From the NCBI GenBank assembly GCA_016219185.1, contig JACRBZ010000010.1:62001-126000 (forward strand): a DNA stretch of 64,000 bases, written 5' to 3'. Positions 17,446 through 26,028 of this stretch are shown here, piece by piece. A program made the position numbers and the translations under genes. The notes beneath the pieces were generated by a model. That model was not told where the DNA came from. It was given only the letters and a program-made list of their open reading frames with translations, and did not search any database. The first letter of the stretch is position 1, and each line of letters starts with the position of its first letter. The stretch is from Deltaproteobacteria bacterium. Lineage in GTDB: Bacteria > Desulfobacterota > Desulfobacteria > Desulfobacterales > Desulfatirhabdiaceae.

Positions 17446-17901
17446 TTATGGGTTAGGTGAATTGGATTTATCGGAATGCATCATCGGCGTAAAAGACGGC
17501 TCTTCCATCATCAATGTCGCAAATGTCGCTTTTCGGAGGGATTCCCGGAGCTGATTTCTCACGTTTTCCCACACGACATGAACCTTACATGACGGGCTTC
17601 TGTCGCAGGACTCGGGTCTGAGAATACAATCATTCAAAAATATTTCTCCGATGACCGCTTCAATCACGGTTAGCAGCGACAGATCCACGGGCGTTACCAT
17701 CAGACGGAACCCGCCTTTTGCACCCTGAATGATTTCAATGAGCCCTGCCCTTGCAAGCTGCTGGGCGATTTTTCCAAGAAACTGTTCGGGTATATCCATT
17801 TCCCTGGCAACCGTCCTGCGGCTGACCAGGACCCCTTTGCCGGCAATCGAAAGATATAGCATACACCGAACCGCATATTCAGCCGCTCTTGAAAGTCGCA
17901 T
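17446..17901 (-). CDS. Rrf2-family iron-sulfur transcriptional regulator
   Basis: A 151-aa regulator with the Rrf2 winged helix MRLSRAAEYAVRCMLYLS, QFLGKIAQQLARAGLI and GAKGGF, followed by three cysteines in NDCILRPESCDRSPSC, the spacing used for a [2Fe-2S] or [4Fe-4S] cluster in IscR/NsrR-like members. First gene of the cyd operon with a TTGACA-N16-TAAATA promoter and an AT-rich dyad in front, so it probably represses itself and cydAB and responds to oxygen, nitric oxide or iron-sulfur status. Start ATG 17901 follows AAGGAATG. Confidence 0.9.
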   Translation of the reverse strand: MRLSRAAEYAVRCMLYLSIAGKGVLVSRRTVAREMDIPEQFLGKIAQQLARAGLIEIIQGAKGGFRLMVTPVDLSLLTVIEAVIGEIFLNDCILRPESCDRSPSCKVHVVWENVRNQLRESLRKATFATLMMEEPSFTPMMHSDKSNSPNP

Positions 17902-17923
17902 GAAACATTCCTTATCTTGAAAC

Positions 17924-17938
17924 TATATAGGATATATA
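17924..17938. promoter_or_regulatory. AT-rich dyad, candidate Rrf2 operator
   Basis: TATATA-GGA-TATATA lies between the promoter -10 (17954-17959) and the rrf2 start (17901), where a bound repressor would block initiation or elongation. Weak on its own because AT-rich repeats arise easily; the position gives it weight. Confidence 0.4.
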
Positions 17939-17953
17939 AGATGTTTTTTATCC

Positions 17954-17981
17954 TATTTATCAATTGCAAACAAAATGTCAA
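17954..17981 (-). promoter_or_regulatory. Sigma-70-type promoter of rrf2-cydAB
   Basis: On the minus strand TTGACA (17976-17981) and TAAATA (17954-17959) are separated by 16 nt, close to consensus. The predicted start of transcription is about 45-50 nt upstream of the rrf2 ATG. Confidence 0.65.
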
Positions 17982-18203
17982 GTTTTTTTCACATGTCATC
18001 ATTCGTTTTTGGGGGAATGATTCCATTTTTACACCGTTTCTTTTACAGTTCGTCTTGATTGGACAAGCCAGGGCAGATGTGATACAGGAAAGGCACCTAA
18101 TGGTAAAGTTGTGAACCTTTTGTCAGACGCTCATACAAAACCATCGAATTTTGCTGGACAGTAAAAGGCGGCCCTTGATATCAAGGGCGAAAGATAATGC
18201 AAT

Positions 18204-19124
18204 ATGTCGACTTCTGCTTGTGGCATCAACTGCACAGTGTGCGGACTTCATGTAAAGGGCTTGTGCTCGACTTGCGGACCGGGCACAAGCCCGGAGGCCG
18301 CCCAAAAAATCATGTTCCAGGAGCAATTACTGGGTCAGCCCTGCCCCATTCTGGCCTGCGCCCGGATGAACCGAATCGCCCATTGTCTCAGGGATTGCAA
18401 TGCTTTTCCCTGTGAGAATTTTTCTCGGGGTCCCTATCCATTCAGCCAGGGATTTTTAGAAATGCAGGATCGCAGGCGCCAGGATCAGCAGAAATCCAAA
18501 TCCGCTTCAGACCCGAAAATTCAGGCGCCTTCAGAATTCTGGGAAGACCTTCAGCATAAAAACTTATCTGAACTCTGTGATATTGCCCTGGCACGGCAGG
18601 AGGAACCCGAAACCCTGACGCTGGATTTCCTGCATACCGAAATTCGAATCCATCCCTTTCAACGCCGGTGTTTTTTAAAGCAGGACGGCCAATGGCAGAT
18701 GATTGACCATTCCCTGCTGGAGCTTCTGATACTCGTTTATCTGCTTCAGGTCAAACCCGGCTGGATCTTCAATGAAACGATCGCTGTCCAGGATTTGAAA
18801 GACGCCCAGTTTTTTCAGGGCCCGCATGAGTTAAAAACCCATCTTCTTCTGGAGCGTTTCGGACATGATTTCGAGGGATTTCGGCTGGCTGCTGAAAAAC
18901 TCGGGGGAATACCGCTGACAATGGCGGATATCTCCTATAAACTCCGGCCGTTTCCAAAAATCCCCTTGTTTTTTCTGCTGTGGAAAGGTGATGAAGAATT
19001 TGCGCCCAGGGTTTCCGTTCTGTTTGACCGCTCAATCGAACTGCATTTTTCGGCAGACGCCATTTGGGGTCTGGTCAATCTGGTCTGCGAACTTCTTTGG
19101 CGGTCTGATAAAAAGCGGCCCTAA
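18204..19124 (+). CDS. DUF3786 protein with N-terminal Cys-rich (DUF3795-like) region
   Basis: A 306-aa protein. Residues 1-75 hold a cysteine cluster (CGINCTVCGLHVKGLCSTCG, then CPILACARMN and CLRDCNAFPCENF), typical of the DUF3795-type zinc- or cluster-binding proteins of anaerobes. The rest (about 130-300), with HTEIRIHPFQRRCFL, LLELLILVYLL and GDEEFAPRVSVLFDRSIELHFSAD, is the DUF3786 domain found with corrinoid/CODH-ACS proteins in Wood-Ljungdahl organisms. No function is proven for either. It is convergent with the histidine kinase gene downstream. Confidence 0.82.
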   Translation: MSTSACGINCTVCGLHVKGLCSTCGPGTSPEAAQKIMFQEQLLGQPCPILACARMNRIAHCLRDCNAFPCENFSRGPYPFSQGFLEMQDRRRQDQQKSKSASDPKIQAPSEFWEDLQHKNLSELCDIALARQEEPETLTLDFLHTEIRIHPFQRRCFLKQDGQWQMIDHSLLELLILVYLLQVKPGWIFNETIAVQDLKDAQFFQGPHELKTHLLLERFGHDFEGFRLAAEKLGGIPLTMADISYKLRPFPKIPLFFLLWKGDEEFAPRVSVLFDRSIELHFSADAIWGLVNLVCELLWRSDKKRP

Positions 19125-19165
19125 AAATATACCATCGCTTTTTCATCAAGCCGGGGAGCGCCGGA

Positions 19166-20863
19166 TCACCCCAATCCGTGACCGACTTCGCTCCAATGCA
19201 TGGCTGCATGAAGGGCCGCCCTCAGCTCCGCCATTCGGAATGGTTTATGCAAAAACACCTGGGGCTGCTCGGCATGCTCCTCCTGCATTGCCTGAGCCTC
19301 GTCATAGCCACTGGTCAGAACCACCGGCAGGTCGGGTCGAAGCGCCCGGAGGGCCGCCAGGGTCTTCCAACCGTCCCTGCGCGGCATGGTCAGATCCAGG
19401 AGAACGCATTGGATCTGGTTTAAATGTGTGCGGAACACATCCATTGCTTCAACGCCGTCAGCCGCTGCAACCACATCATGCCCGAGCCGCTTCAGCATGA
19501 CCCGGGTCATGTCGCGAACCATTGCCTCATCCTCCACCAGCATCACCAGGCCCTGAACCGTGATCGAACAGGAATCGACCATATCCGGTTTTGGAAGCGA
19601 GATCTCTTCCTGTTTGGATATGGGAAGGATAATAGAAAATTTACTGCCCTTGCCCGGTTCGCTCTCCACGCTGACCGCCCCCCCGTGGGTTCTTGCGACC
19701 CCCAGAACCACTGCAAGCCCCAGACCCCTATCCGTGAATTTGGTGGAGAAAAACGGATCAAATATTTTTTCCAGAATCGCTGAATCCATACCACAACCGG
19801 TATCCGCAACTGATATACAGGCAAAGAATTCGGTCTGCGGTTCCCAATCCACTGGATAAAACCGAAGCGAACGAATCTTGGATGCCGGCATCACGCTGAG
19901 TGCGACAACAATGTCGGCAATGCCGTTTACCGCAGCTTCACGGCTGTTTACGATCAGATTTGACAGGGCCTGTCTCAGTTTTGCCGCATCGGCCCGAACA
20001 ATCGGTCCCCGGCCGCATATTTTGGTTTTCAGGCAAACGGTTTTCGGCATGGCCGCACGCAGCAGATCCAGAGTTTCAAGGCAAACCGCAACAAGATCAA
20101 TCGGCTCTTTTTTCCCCCTGCCCTGCCCCAGATAGGCAAGCAGGAGGCCGCTGATTTCCGCGGCCCTGCGGATGGCTTTGATGGCCTCTGAAATATTCTC
20201 CGAAGGCCCCGAGCCAACGGGCAGATCTTCCAGGGCCAGTTCTAGATTTCCCATCACCGCACCGAAAAGATTATTGAAATGATGGGCAATGGCACCGGCC
20301 ATTCGTCCCAGGCTTTCGGATTTTTGAGTCTGATGAAACTGCTGTTCCAAAAGCAGCCGGTCTTCTTCAGCCCGTTTGAGCTCGGTGATGTCCCTGGAGA
20401 CGCCAAACATGCCAACAATCGCACCTTCGGAATTCCGCATTGCTTTAACGCTATTCTCCAGCCAGACAGTGGAACCGTCTTTATGGTAGTATTCCAGCTC
20501 AAGGGTGACAGAGCGATTTAAATCAACCGGGCCTTCTTCCTCGCGCAGAATCTCTTTCAAAAACGTCTCATAGACCGTATGAAGGGATTGAGGCGTGACC
20601 ATTTCCTCAATGGATTGTTTTTTCCGCTCTTCCGGGGTGAATCCGAGCACATTCACAATGGAGGGGCTTACATATGTGACACGAAAATCCCGATCAACGG
20701 TCCAGACGATATCGGTCATTTTTTCTGAGCGGAACCTGATATTCTCCTCACGAATCCGCATTGCATCTTCAGCCGACATATCGGACTGCGGTTCCGATGC
20801 CAACGCCAATGCCTCAAGAATTTGCGATAATGTTTTTGAATCCTTTTTCAAGGTATCATTCAT
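19166..20863 (-). CDS. PAS-domain hybrid sensor histidine kinase with C-terminal receiver
   Basis: A 565-aa soluble hybrid kinase. PAS fold about residues 40-165 (IVWTVDRDFRVTYVSPS ... GVSRDITELKRAEE), a HisKA-type helix pair with phospho-His near 193 in AIAHHFNNLF, HATPase with N-box LSNLIVNSREAA (about 304), DTGCGMD and GLGLAVVLGVARTHGG, and a receiver from about 440 with acidic pocket EDE, phospho-Asp in CVLLDLTMP (about 487), TSGYD and KPF. Without membrane segments it should sense a cytoplasmic cue. No partner DNA-binding regulator is adjacent. It is divergent from the acyl-CoA synthetase region. Confidence 0.92.
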   Translation of the reverse strand: MNDTLKKDSKTLSQILEALALASEPQSDMSAEDAMRIREENIRFRSEKMTDIVWTVDRDFRVTYVSPSIVNVLGFTPEERKKQSIEEMVTPQSLHTVYETFLKEILREEEGPVDLNRSVTLELEYYHKDGSTVWLENSVKAMRNSEGAIVGMFGVSRDITELKRAEEDRLLLEQQFHQTQKSESLGRMAGAIAHHFNNLFGAVMGNLELALEDLPVGSGPSENISEAIKAIRRAAEISGLLLAYLGQGRGKKEPIDLVAVCLETLDLLRAAMPKTVCLKTKICGRGPIVRADAAKLRQALSNLIVNSREAAVNGIADIVVALSVMPASKIRSLRFYPVDWEPQTEFFACISVADTGCGMDSAILEKIFDPFFSTKFTDRGLGLAVVLGVARTHGGAVSVESEPGKGSKFSIILPISKQEEISLPKPDMVDSCSITVQGLVMLVEDEAMVRDMTRVMLKRLGHDVVAAADGVEAMDVFRTHLNQIQCVLLDLTMPRRDGWKTLAALRALRPDLPVVLTSGYDEAQAMQEEHAEQPQVFLHKPFRMAELRAALHAAMHWSEVGHGLG

Positions 20864-20927
20864 GTCGCGGACGATCCTTCTCTACCTCAGCCGTCGCATA
20901 TTTTAAATTATCGCTGCTTCCCGGTAT

Positions 20928-21080
20928 TCACGAGGCTTGCTCTGTTTCCGAAATCGGATTGGCATCCTCTTCGGGCTTTATATTCTCAGTAACCAGCTTT
21001 CGCTGTCTTTTTTCTTCCTTCTTTTTTTTCTTTTCCAACTCTCTCTGACGTTTATCGTGCTGATAATTGGGTTTTGGCAA
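20928..21080 (-). CDS. Small highly basic protein (50 aa)
   Basis: A short minus-strand frame starting at TTG 21080 and stopping at TGA 20928. A good ribosome-binding site AAAGGA sits 7 nt before the TTG, and an in-frame stop lies just upstream. The product begins MPKPNYQHDKRQRELEKKKK, continues with KEEKRQRKL and ends with an acidic tail. From memory, short proteins opening (M)xKPNYxxxKRQRELxKKKKxEEK occur widely in proteobacteria as uncharacterised proteins, which supports a real gene. The lysine/arginine helix suggests nucleic-acid or ribosome association. It lies 65 bp upstream of the histidine kinase gene on the same strand. Confidence 0.72.
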   Translation of the reverse strand: MPKPNYQHDKRQRELEKKKKKEEKRQRKLVTENIKPEEDANPISETEQAS

Positions 21081-21439
21081 TTTATCATCCTTTAATTAAG
21101 AAGAAAAAAACCGCTTGAGCCTGGCTTTTTCCCGATGTAGAAAGTGGAATGATCTGTTTCATTTCATATGACAATCATCGTTGAAGCTACTCGATGTATA
21201 TCGGAAAATCCTTGAACATTCAACCTCTTTCCCCTTTTTCGGAACTACCGCCTTTAATCAAGGTAAAAAGTCAAGAACGTCCTGGTGCGATGGACCGGCA
21301 TTTAAATCATCAACACGAATGTTTGGTCGCAAATTAATCTATAAGACTCGAAATGAAATATTTTCGGGGCAAGCCATTTTTGTAAGGCCGTTAATTTTTC
21401 CCCGATTTATGTTCATTTTATCAAGCATCAATAAATTAT

Positions 21440-21467
21440 TTGACAAAACACAAGAAATGGATATAAA
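21440..21467 (+). promoter_or_regulatory. Candidate promoter of the acyl-CoA synthetase gene
   Basis: TTGACA (21440-21445), 16-nt spacer and TATAAA (21462-21467) match sigma-70 consensus well. Transcription would start near 21474, just before the operator at 21487-21500. Confidence 0.6.
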
Positions 21468-21486
21468 ACAATAATATAATTTTGAT

Positions 21487-21500
21487 TGAGCGCTCGTTCA
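21487..21500. promoter_or_regulatory. TetR-family type operator before the acyl-CoA synthetase gene
   Basis: TGAGCGCTCGTTCA is a dyad TGA(G)CG-CT-CGTTCA with one mismatch, the form TGAACGnnCGTTCA bound by many TetR-type fatty-acid/acyl-CoA responsive regulators. It sits just downstream of the predicted start of transcription, a repressor position. The regulator itself is not adjacent. Confidence 0.55.
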
Positions 21501-21682
21501 GAATAGCCATCGGATTCATTTCTCAAAAGGTCTTTCTGAATTCCGGTTCAACGATTATGCTTTTAACAACCATATGTTTTTTCGGCAAGTTGTCCGCTGT
21601 GCTTGATTGTAACACCGATTGAAGCCTCAGAAACGATCGCAGAAGACTTATCGAACATCACAAACAAAGGGAGAGAATTTTT

Positions 21683-23362
21683 ATGCAATTACCAAAGTAT
21701 GAAGTTGGCAAAACCACGATAGGCCAGTTGGTGGATATCGTGGCCGAGCAGTTCGGAAACAGCAAGGCGCTGAAGTATCACAAATTGGGAATCGATTACG
21801 ACTACAATCAGTTCAAAGCTGTCTGCAATCAATCGGCCAAAGCCTTTATGGCATTAGGCATTCAAAAACACGAGCATATCGCGATATGGGCCAACAACGT
21901 TCCGGAATGGGTCCTGACACAGTTCAGCACACCCAAAATGGGGGCCGTGCTGGTGACGGTCAACACCAACTACCGAAGTTTCGAACTGGAATACCTGATG
22001 AAACAATCCGATTCAACGACGCTGATCCTGATCGGCGGCGTCCGGGAAGCGGATGAATATCTCAAGGTCGTCTACGATGTCTGCCCGGAGCTGAAAACCT
22101 GTCAGCCCGGAAACCTGAAGAGCGCAAAGCTGCCCCTGCTCAAGAATGTCATCTTTATCGGAAACGAAAGCCATCCCGGAATGTTCACCTGGAATGAAGT
22201 GATGGCCATGAGTGACAGGATCAGCGATGCGGAGCTTTACGCCCGGCAGAATACCCTGAATCCGGATGACGTCATCAACATGCAGTATACCTCCGGAACA
22301 ACGGGATTTCCCAAAGGCGTTCAGTTGACGCATACGAACCTGATCGGAAATGCCAAGAGCCTGGGAGAGTGCATGCTGCTTTCCGCCAAAGATACCATGT
22401 GCATTCCCGTTCCTTTCTTTCACTGCTTCGGCTGTGTTCTGGGCACGCTGACCTGCGTGGTTTCCGCAGCCGCCATGGCCCCTGTGCTGGCATTCGTACC
22501 TTCCGCCGTTCTGGAAACCGTTGAAGCATCCAAATGCACGGCACTGCACGGGGTTCCAACCATGTTCATCGCCGAACTGGAAGAGCTGAAAAATAAGAAA
22601 TACGACACTTCGCATCTGCGTACCGGAATCATGGCCGGAGCCCCCTGCCCGATTGAGGTAATGAAGCAGGTGGTCGGCGTGATGGGTGCTGGAGAAATGT
22701 GCATTACCTATGGTCAGACCGAGGCTTCTCCGGGCATCACCATGACCCGAACCGTCGACCCCCTTGAACTGCGGGTCAGCACGGTTGGAAAAGCGCTGCC
22801 GAATGTGGAAGTCAAAATCGTGGATCCGGCCTCGGGTGAAGAAGTCCCCCGAGGCGTTCAAGGCGAGCTTTGCACGCGCGGCTATCACGTTATGAAGGGC
22901 TATTATAAGAATCCGGAGGGTACGGCCAAGGCCATCGACAAAGACATGTGGCTGCACACCGGCGATCTGGCAATCATGGATGAAAACGGTTACTGCAAAA
23001 TCACGGGCCGCATCAAGGATATGATCATTCGCGGCGGTGAAAATATTTACCCGAGGGAAATCGAGGAATTTCTCTATACCCACCCCAAAATCAAGGACGT
23101 TCAGGTCATCGGCGTTCCCAGTAAAAAATACGGAGAGGAAGTGGTGGCCTATGTTCAGGTCAAACCGGGTGAAACAGTCACGGAAGAGGAACTTCGGGCA
23201 TTTTGCAAGGATAAGATCTCCTTTCATAAAATTCCGGCGTTTTTTTTCTTTGTGGACGAATATCCGACAACCGCCAGCGGCAAGATTCAAAAATACAAAC
23301 TGCGCGAAAGTGCCACTCAGGTTCTGAAGCGCGAAGAAGACGCAAAAATACAGATGGCATAG
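21683..23362 (+). CDS. AMP-dependent medium/long-chain acyl-CoA synthetase
   Basis: A 559-aa member of the acyl-adenylate enzymes. The P-loop YTSGTTGFPKG (about 202-212), YGQTEASPG, the adenylate-binding LHTGDL, the hinge region GRIKDMIIRGGENIYP (about 441-456) and the catalytic Lys in TASGKIQK (about 531) are all present. It should activate a free fatty acid or similar acid with ATP and CoA for beta-oxidation. Monocistronic: own promoter, TetR-type operator and downstream terminator. Ribosome-binding site GGGAGAG precedes the ATG. Chain length preference cannot be read. Confidence 0.93.
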   Translation: MQLPKYEVGKTTIGQLVDIVAEQFGNSKALKYHKLGIDYDYNQFKAVCNQSAKAFMALGIQKHEHIAIWANNVPEWVLTQFSTPKMGAVLVTVNTNYRSFELEYLMKQSDSTTLILIGGVREADEYLKVVYDVCPELKTCQPGNLKSAKLPLLKNVIFIGNESHPGMFTWNEVMAMSDRISDAELYARQNTLNPDDVINMQYTSGTTGFPKGVQLTHTNLIGNAKSLGECMLLSAKDTMCIPVPFFHCFGCVLGTLTCVVSAAAMAPVLAFVPSAVLETVEASKCTALHGVPTMFIAELEELKNKKYDTSHLRTGIMAGAPCPIEVMKQVVGVMGAGEMCITYGQTEASPGITMTRTVDPLELRVSTVGKALPNVEVKIVDPASGEEVPRGVQGELCTRGYHVMKGYYKNPEGTAKAIDKDMWLHTGDLAIMDENGYCKITGRIKDMIIRGGENIYPREIEEFLYTHPKIKDVQVIGVPSKKYGEEVVAYVQVKPGETVTEEELRAFCKDKISFHKIPAFFFFVDEYPTTASGKIQKYKLRESATQVLKREEDAKIQMA

Positions 23363-23371
23363 CTTTAACGG

Positions 23372-23403
23372 ATAGGGCGGCGAAGACTCGCCGTCCTATT
23401 TTA
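23372..23403 (+). terminator. Intrinsic terminator of the acyl-CoA synthetase gene
   Basis: A 12-bp stem (ATAGGGCGGCGA with TCGCCGTCCTAT, one G-T pair) and a 4-nt loop, followed by TTTTATT, 10 bp after the stop codon. Confidence 0.8.
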
Positions 23404-23925
23404 TTCCAAAACTGTTTTCCATCTTTTCAGTACCGCTAAACCTCGTTTTTAGCCCGCTCACCTTCCTCTGAAAACACCGAAATATTAAAACGTGCAAGTC
23501 CGGTACACCCATTTCCGAACAGGCCAGCCTTGAATGATCCGCGAAACCATGATAGAGAAATCCAGAAAATTTATTTCGCCCTTGGTGAATCTTTGATCCA
23601 GTTTCAACATGATGCCCCATGTTCAGGAACTGAAAAATTGAAATGCTGACATTCAAGGAAATTCCCTTTCGGTTTCGCAAATAGGCCGTTCTGCGCCTGT
23701 TTGACATTGCGCATTCAAATGGATTATGATGGCTTTGTAAATGCTGGTTCAGGAAGTGCGCTCGACCAGAATCGACCTATGCGTCAACAAAAGGATTTCA
23801 CCAAAATGAATCAGCGACTCATGGCCGAAACCAAAGAGCGACAATTTGAAATGTCACGTATCCTATCAGGAAGTGATAATTGAAGAAGCGCAACGAACCC
23901 CCCACGCCCCTGAAAAGGAAACCGC
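23404..23925. other. About 520 bp without a convincing gene
   Basis: Two frames are open: a minus frame 23396-23707 (103 codons) and a plus frame 23701-23883 (60 codons, ending KERQFEMSRILSGSDN). Neither has a clear ribosome-binding site or a familiar motif. The plus frame has reasonable codon use in its second half and might be a small gene or a remnant. Confidence 0.4.
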
Positions 23926-24411
23926 ATGATATATACCAGTTATGCGGTTACAGAAAATGTGAGTGAGCATATACAACTGCCGCTGTCTGTGAATATACCA
24001 TCGGAGGCAGAAAAGTACTTCTGGTGCAAAAAACGTGATATGAATCGCGTGTTCGCCACATGTGTAAGGTGCAAGCACTATCCCTGCGATTACTGCACTC
24101 CCGGCAGAATACGGGAACTGGCTAATACCGATTATGTTGTAATTAAAAGCGTAACCTTCATCAGCAAAAGGAGAAAATTCGTGTTGGCAAAAATGAAAGA
24201 CGGCACTTATAAAGAATTGGATATCGATGTCAAGTCACCGAATCCTGAACAGCTCAAAGATGTCGAGGAAGTCTATGTGATCTCGAAAGTGCTGATCCCG
24301 GTGCTGACGCTTCGGGCAAAAAACGAGAGCGACAGCATCGAAACCATCCGCGATCCGGAACCCGTGGAAATTAAAAGTCGCCAGAGAAAAGAAAAAGAGA
24401 CACAGAATTGA
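23926..24411 (+). CDS. Uncharacterised protein with a cysteine cluster
   Basis: A 161-aa protein that I do not recognise. The ATG at 23926 follows AAAAGGAAA. Residues about 34-59 carry WCKK, then ATCVRCKHYPCDYCTPG, five cysteines in 25 residues that could hold zinc or an iron-sulfur centre. The following half (ANTDYVVIKSVTFISKRRK and MKDGTYKELDIDVKSPN) looks like a compact beta domain, and the tail is charged and probably disordered. No membrane segment. It stands alone with a hairpin after the stop. A nucleic-acid-binding or assembly role is possible but unproven. Confidence 0.68.
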   Translation: MIYTSYAVTENVSEHIQLPLSVNIPSEAEKYFWCKKRDMNRVFATCVRCKHYPCDYCTPGRIRELANTDYVVIKSVTFISKRRKFVLAKMKDGTYKELDIDVKSPNPEQLKDVEEVYVISKVLIPVLTLRAKNESDSIETIRDPEPVEIKSRQRKEKETQN

Positions 24412-24422
24412 TAATGAAACCT

Positions 24423-24447
24423 CGTATGCCATTGTGCTCGGCATACG
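24423..24447 (+). terminator. Hairpin after the Cys-cluster protein gene
   Basis: Perfect 8-bp arms CGTATGCC and GGCATACG with a 9-nt loop, 11 bp after the stop codon. No immediate T tract, so it may be a weak terminator or an mRNA 3' stabiliser. Confidence 0.4.
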
Positions 24448-24707
24448 AAAAGCCCTTTTAAAATGCTTCGAAAAAACTTTTTGGTTCTTCTGTGAACTCG
24501 GCAGGATTGCAGCGGGAAATAATTTTTCTATTTCTGCGGGATAAAGTGCAACTTGGACTCTAAGGACCCAGCGAAAGATGGTTTTTCTTTCTAAACGATG
24601 ACGCAGCAAGAGACGGAACGGGCTCTTTTCCAACTGCATTTTCATTCGCCGGGTCGATCAGAGAGATCAAGCTGATTGAGATGTCATCTAAGATACTTAA
24701 CCGCCAG

Positions 24708-25217
24708 TTATGATTTGGCGGCAGGCATTGCAGACGCCACCTTGGCATTGTGGATCTCGAGCCACCCCTTGAGGACTTCGATATTTTTTTCCAGCCCGGG
24801 AGTTCCTGCGGCTTTTGCACCGGACATATCCCTCAACAGATCGGAATACGCATTGGCCAGCTCTTTTTCCTTTACCAGAAGCGCCTCGCTTTCCTCTTGA
24901 ACTCGCTTCTGAAAAAGACCGCGCAGCACATTCATCGCTTCATCCTGGGTTTTGAATGCAACACCGGTGATGCCCTTTAAATCCAGGCCCTTTACGGAAA
25001 AGGGTTCCAGAGCACTGGAGCGCTGAGAAAAAACCCAGCCGGATGAAGACCCCCTCACCAGATAGAGATCTCCGGCCCGGACCGTAAAATAATATTTTTT
25101 GGGCAGAGCCGTAAATGTCAAAATGATCGCGGCGATAATAATAATCACCGGCAGAATAATAACAATTTTTCTGCCAATGAGGCGTTGCCGGAAAAACGGC
25201 AAACCTGATTGTTCCAT
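24708..25217 (-). CDS. Uncharacterised single-pass membrane protein
   Basis: A 169-aa protein of unknown function. The ATG at 25217 has an excellent AAGGAGGT 8 nt upstream; the frame also opens 12 codons earlier without one. A positively charged N-terminus is followed by one strongly hydrophobic helix (about 18-37, IVIILPVIIIIAAIILTF), then YYFTVRAGDLYLVRGSSSGW and an alpha-helical, coiled-coil-prone region (KEKELANAYSDLLRDMSG). The soluble part is probably extracytoplasmic. It stands alone, convergent with the Cys-cluster gene and divergent from the next gene. Confidence 0.68.
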   Translation of the reverse strand: MEQSGLPFFRQRLIGRKIVIILPVIIIIAAIILTFTALPKKYYFTVRAGDLYLVRGSSSGWVFSQRSSALEPFSVKGLDLKGITGVAFKTQDEAMNVLRGLFQKRVQEESEALLVKEKELANAYSDLLRDMSGAKAAGTPGLEKNIEVLKGWLEIHNAKVASAMPAAKS

Positions 25218-25494
25218 GTGTTTACCTCCTTTTTTGGGTTTATTCAAATTCAAATATTGATATTCTACCAGATCTTATTCAGTTTGTGAAATATTGATTT
25301 CATTCGTACGGAAATAAGGCCTCCGTGAATAAATGACCTCTTGATTTCAATCGCAGACAGCCTTCTTGAAATACGATCCTTATTCCATTTTGCATTCAAA
25401 ATGATATTCCGGCAAACATTCGGGCTGAGACCGCGAAAGCGAACTGGAATTATCATGTTACCGTAATAACATCAAAGATAAAAGGAACCGATGT

Positions 25495-25995
25495 ATGAAA
25501 AAGACAAGCATTTTATTGGCTGGGAGCATTGTGGTCGTATTTCTGTTTCAAACTTCAGCCCATGCCCAGGAGTTGAAAAAACTCAGTCTCGACGACGCTT
25601 CATCGATCGGTCTCACCATTCAAAACGATGCCGGAATAAAAACAGAAGGCAAAGCTTCCATAAGGATCACGACAATATGGCCGACAACAATATGTTTGGG
25701 CGAAGTCACCGGACTGGATATTGAAGATGCCAGGCTTGTGTTCAAGGCAAAAGTGAAGACTGAACTCGAAGGCGAGGCTTTTCTTGAGATGTGGGTTCAG
25801 GTTGGTGGCGGACAGTATTTCTCGAAAGGATTGAACGATCCTGCGAAAGGGAAATCGGACTGGAAGACTATTCAGACGCCATTCATGTTCCAAAAGGGTC
25901 AAAAACCAGACAAGGCCACACTCAACATCGTGATAAACGGGAAAGGCACTGTATGGATCGACGATATCATTCTGTCAAAGGAAGCTCTGAAATGA
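25495..25995 (+). CDS. Secreted beta-sandwich protein, carbohydrate-binding-like
   Basis: A 166-aa exported protein with a signal peptide (MKKTSILLAGSIVVVFLFQTSAHA, cleavage before QELKK). The mature part looks like a jelly-roll module: GKASIRITTIWPTTICLGEV, DARLVFKAKVKTELEGEAFLEMWVQVGGG (around residues 80-110), FQKGQKPDKATLNIVI and the closing GKGTVWIDDIILSKE, the last being typical of carbohydrate-binding-like domains. No enzyme domain is attached. Ribosome-binding site AAAGGAACC precedes the start. Role unknown; convergent with the radical SAM gene. Confidence 0.72.
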   Translation: MKKTSILLAGSIVVVFLFQTSAHAQELKKLSLDDASSIGLTIQNDAGIKTEGKASIRITTIWPTTICLGEVTGLDIEDARLVFKAKVKTELEGEAFLEMWVQVGGGQYFSKGLNDPAKGKSDWKTIQTPFMFQKGQKPDKATLNIVINGKGTVWIDDIILSKEALK

Positions 25996-26028
25996 CCGGT
26001 TGTAGAGCTTCCTTTGGTAATAACCTGT

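Larger units (their letters stand above)
21081..21682. other. 602-bp intergenic region with the acyl-CoA synthetase promoter
   Basis: I see no convincing gene here. A 97-codon plus frame (21181-21474) lacks a ribosome-binding site and familiar composition. The right half holds a promoter and a TetR-type operator (separate entries), leaving a leader of about 200 nt before 21683. Confidence 0.6.

Noticed and set aside
21181-21474. Open frame of 97 codons on the plus strand
   Set aside because: No ribosome-binding site, no familiar motif and composition unlike neighbouring genes; it lies in the promoter region of the acyl-CoA synthetase.
22013-23290. Long antisense frame (425 codons) opposite the acyl-CoA synthetase
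   Set aside because: Mirror frame of a high-GC coding gene; the sense strand has all acyl-CoA synthetase motifs.
23396-23707. Open frame of 103 codons on the minus strand
   Set aside because: No ribosome-binding site and it overlaps the terminator of the upstream gene; no recognisable domain.
23701-23883. Open frame of 60 codons on the plus strand
   Set aside because: No clear start signal; only the last 30 residues look gene-like. Could be a remnant but cannot be supported.
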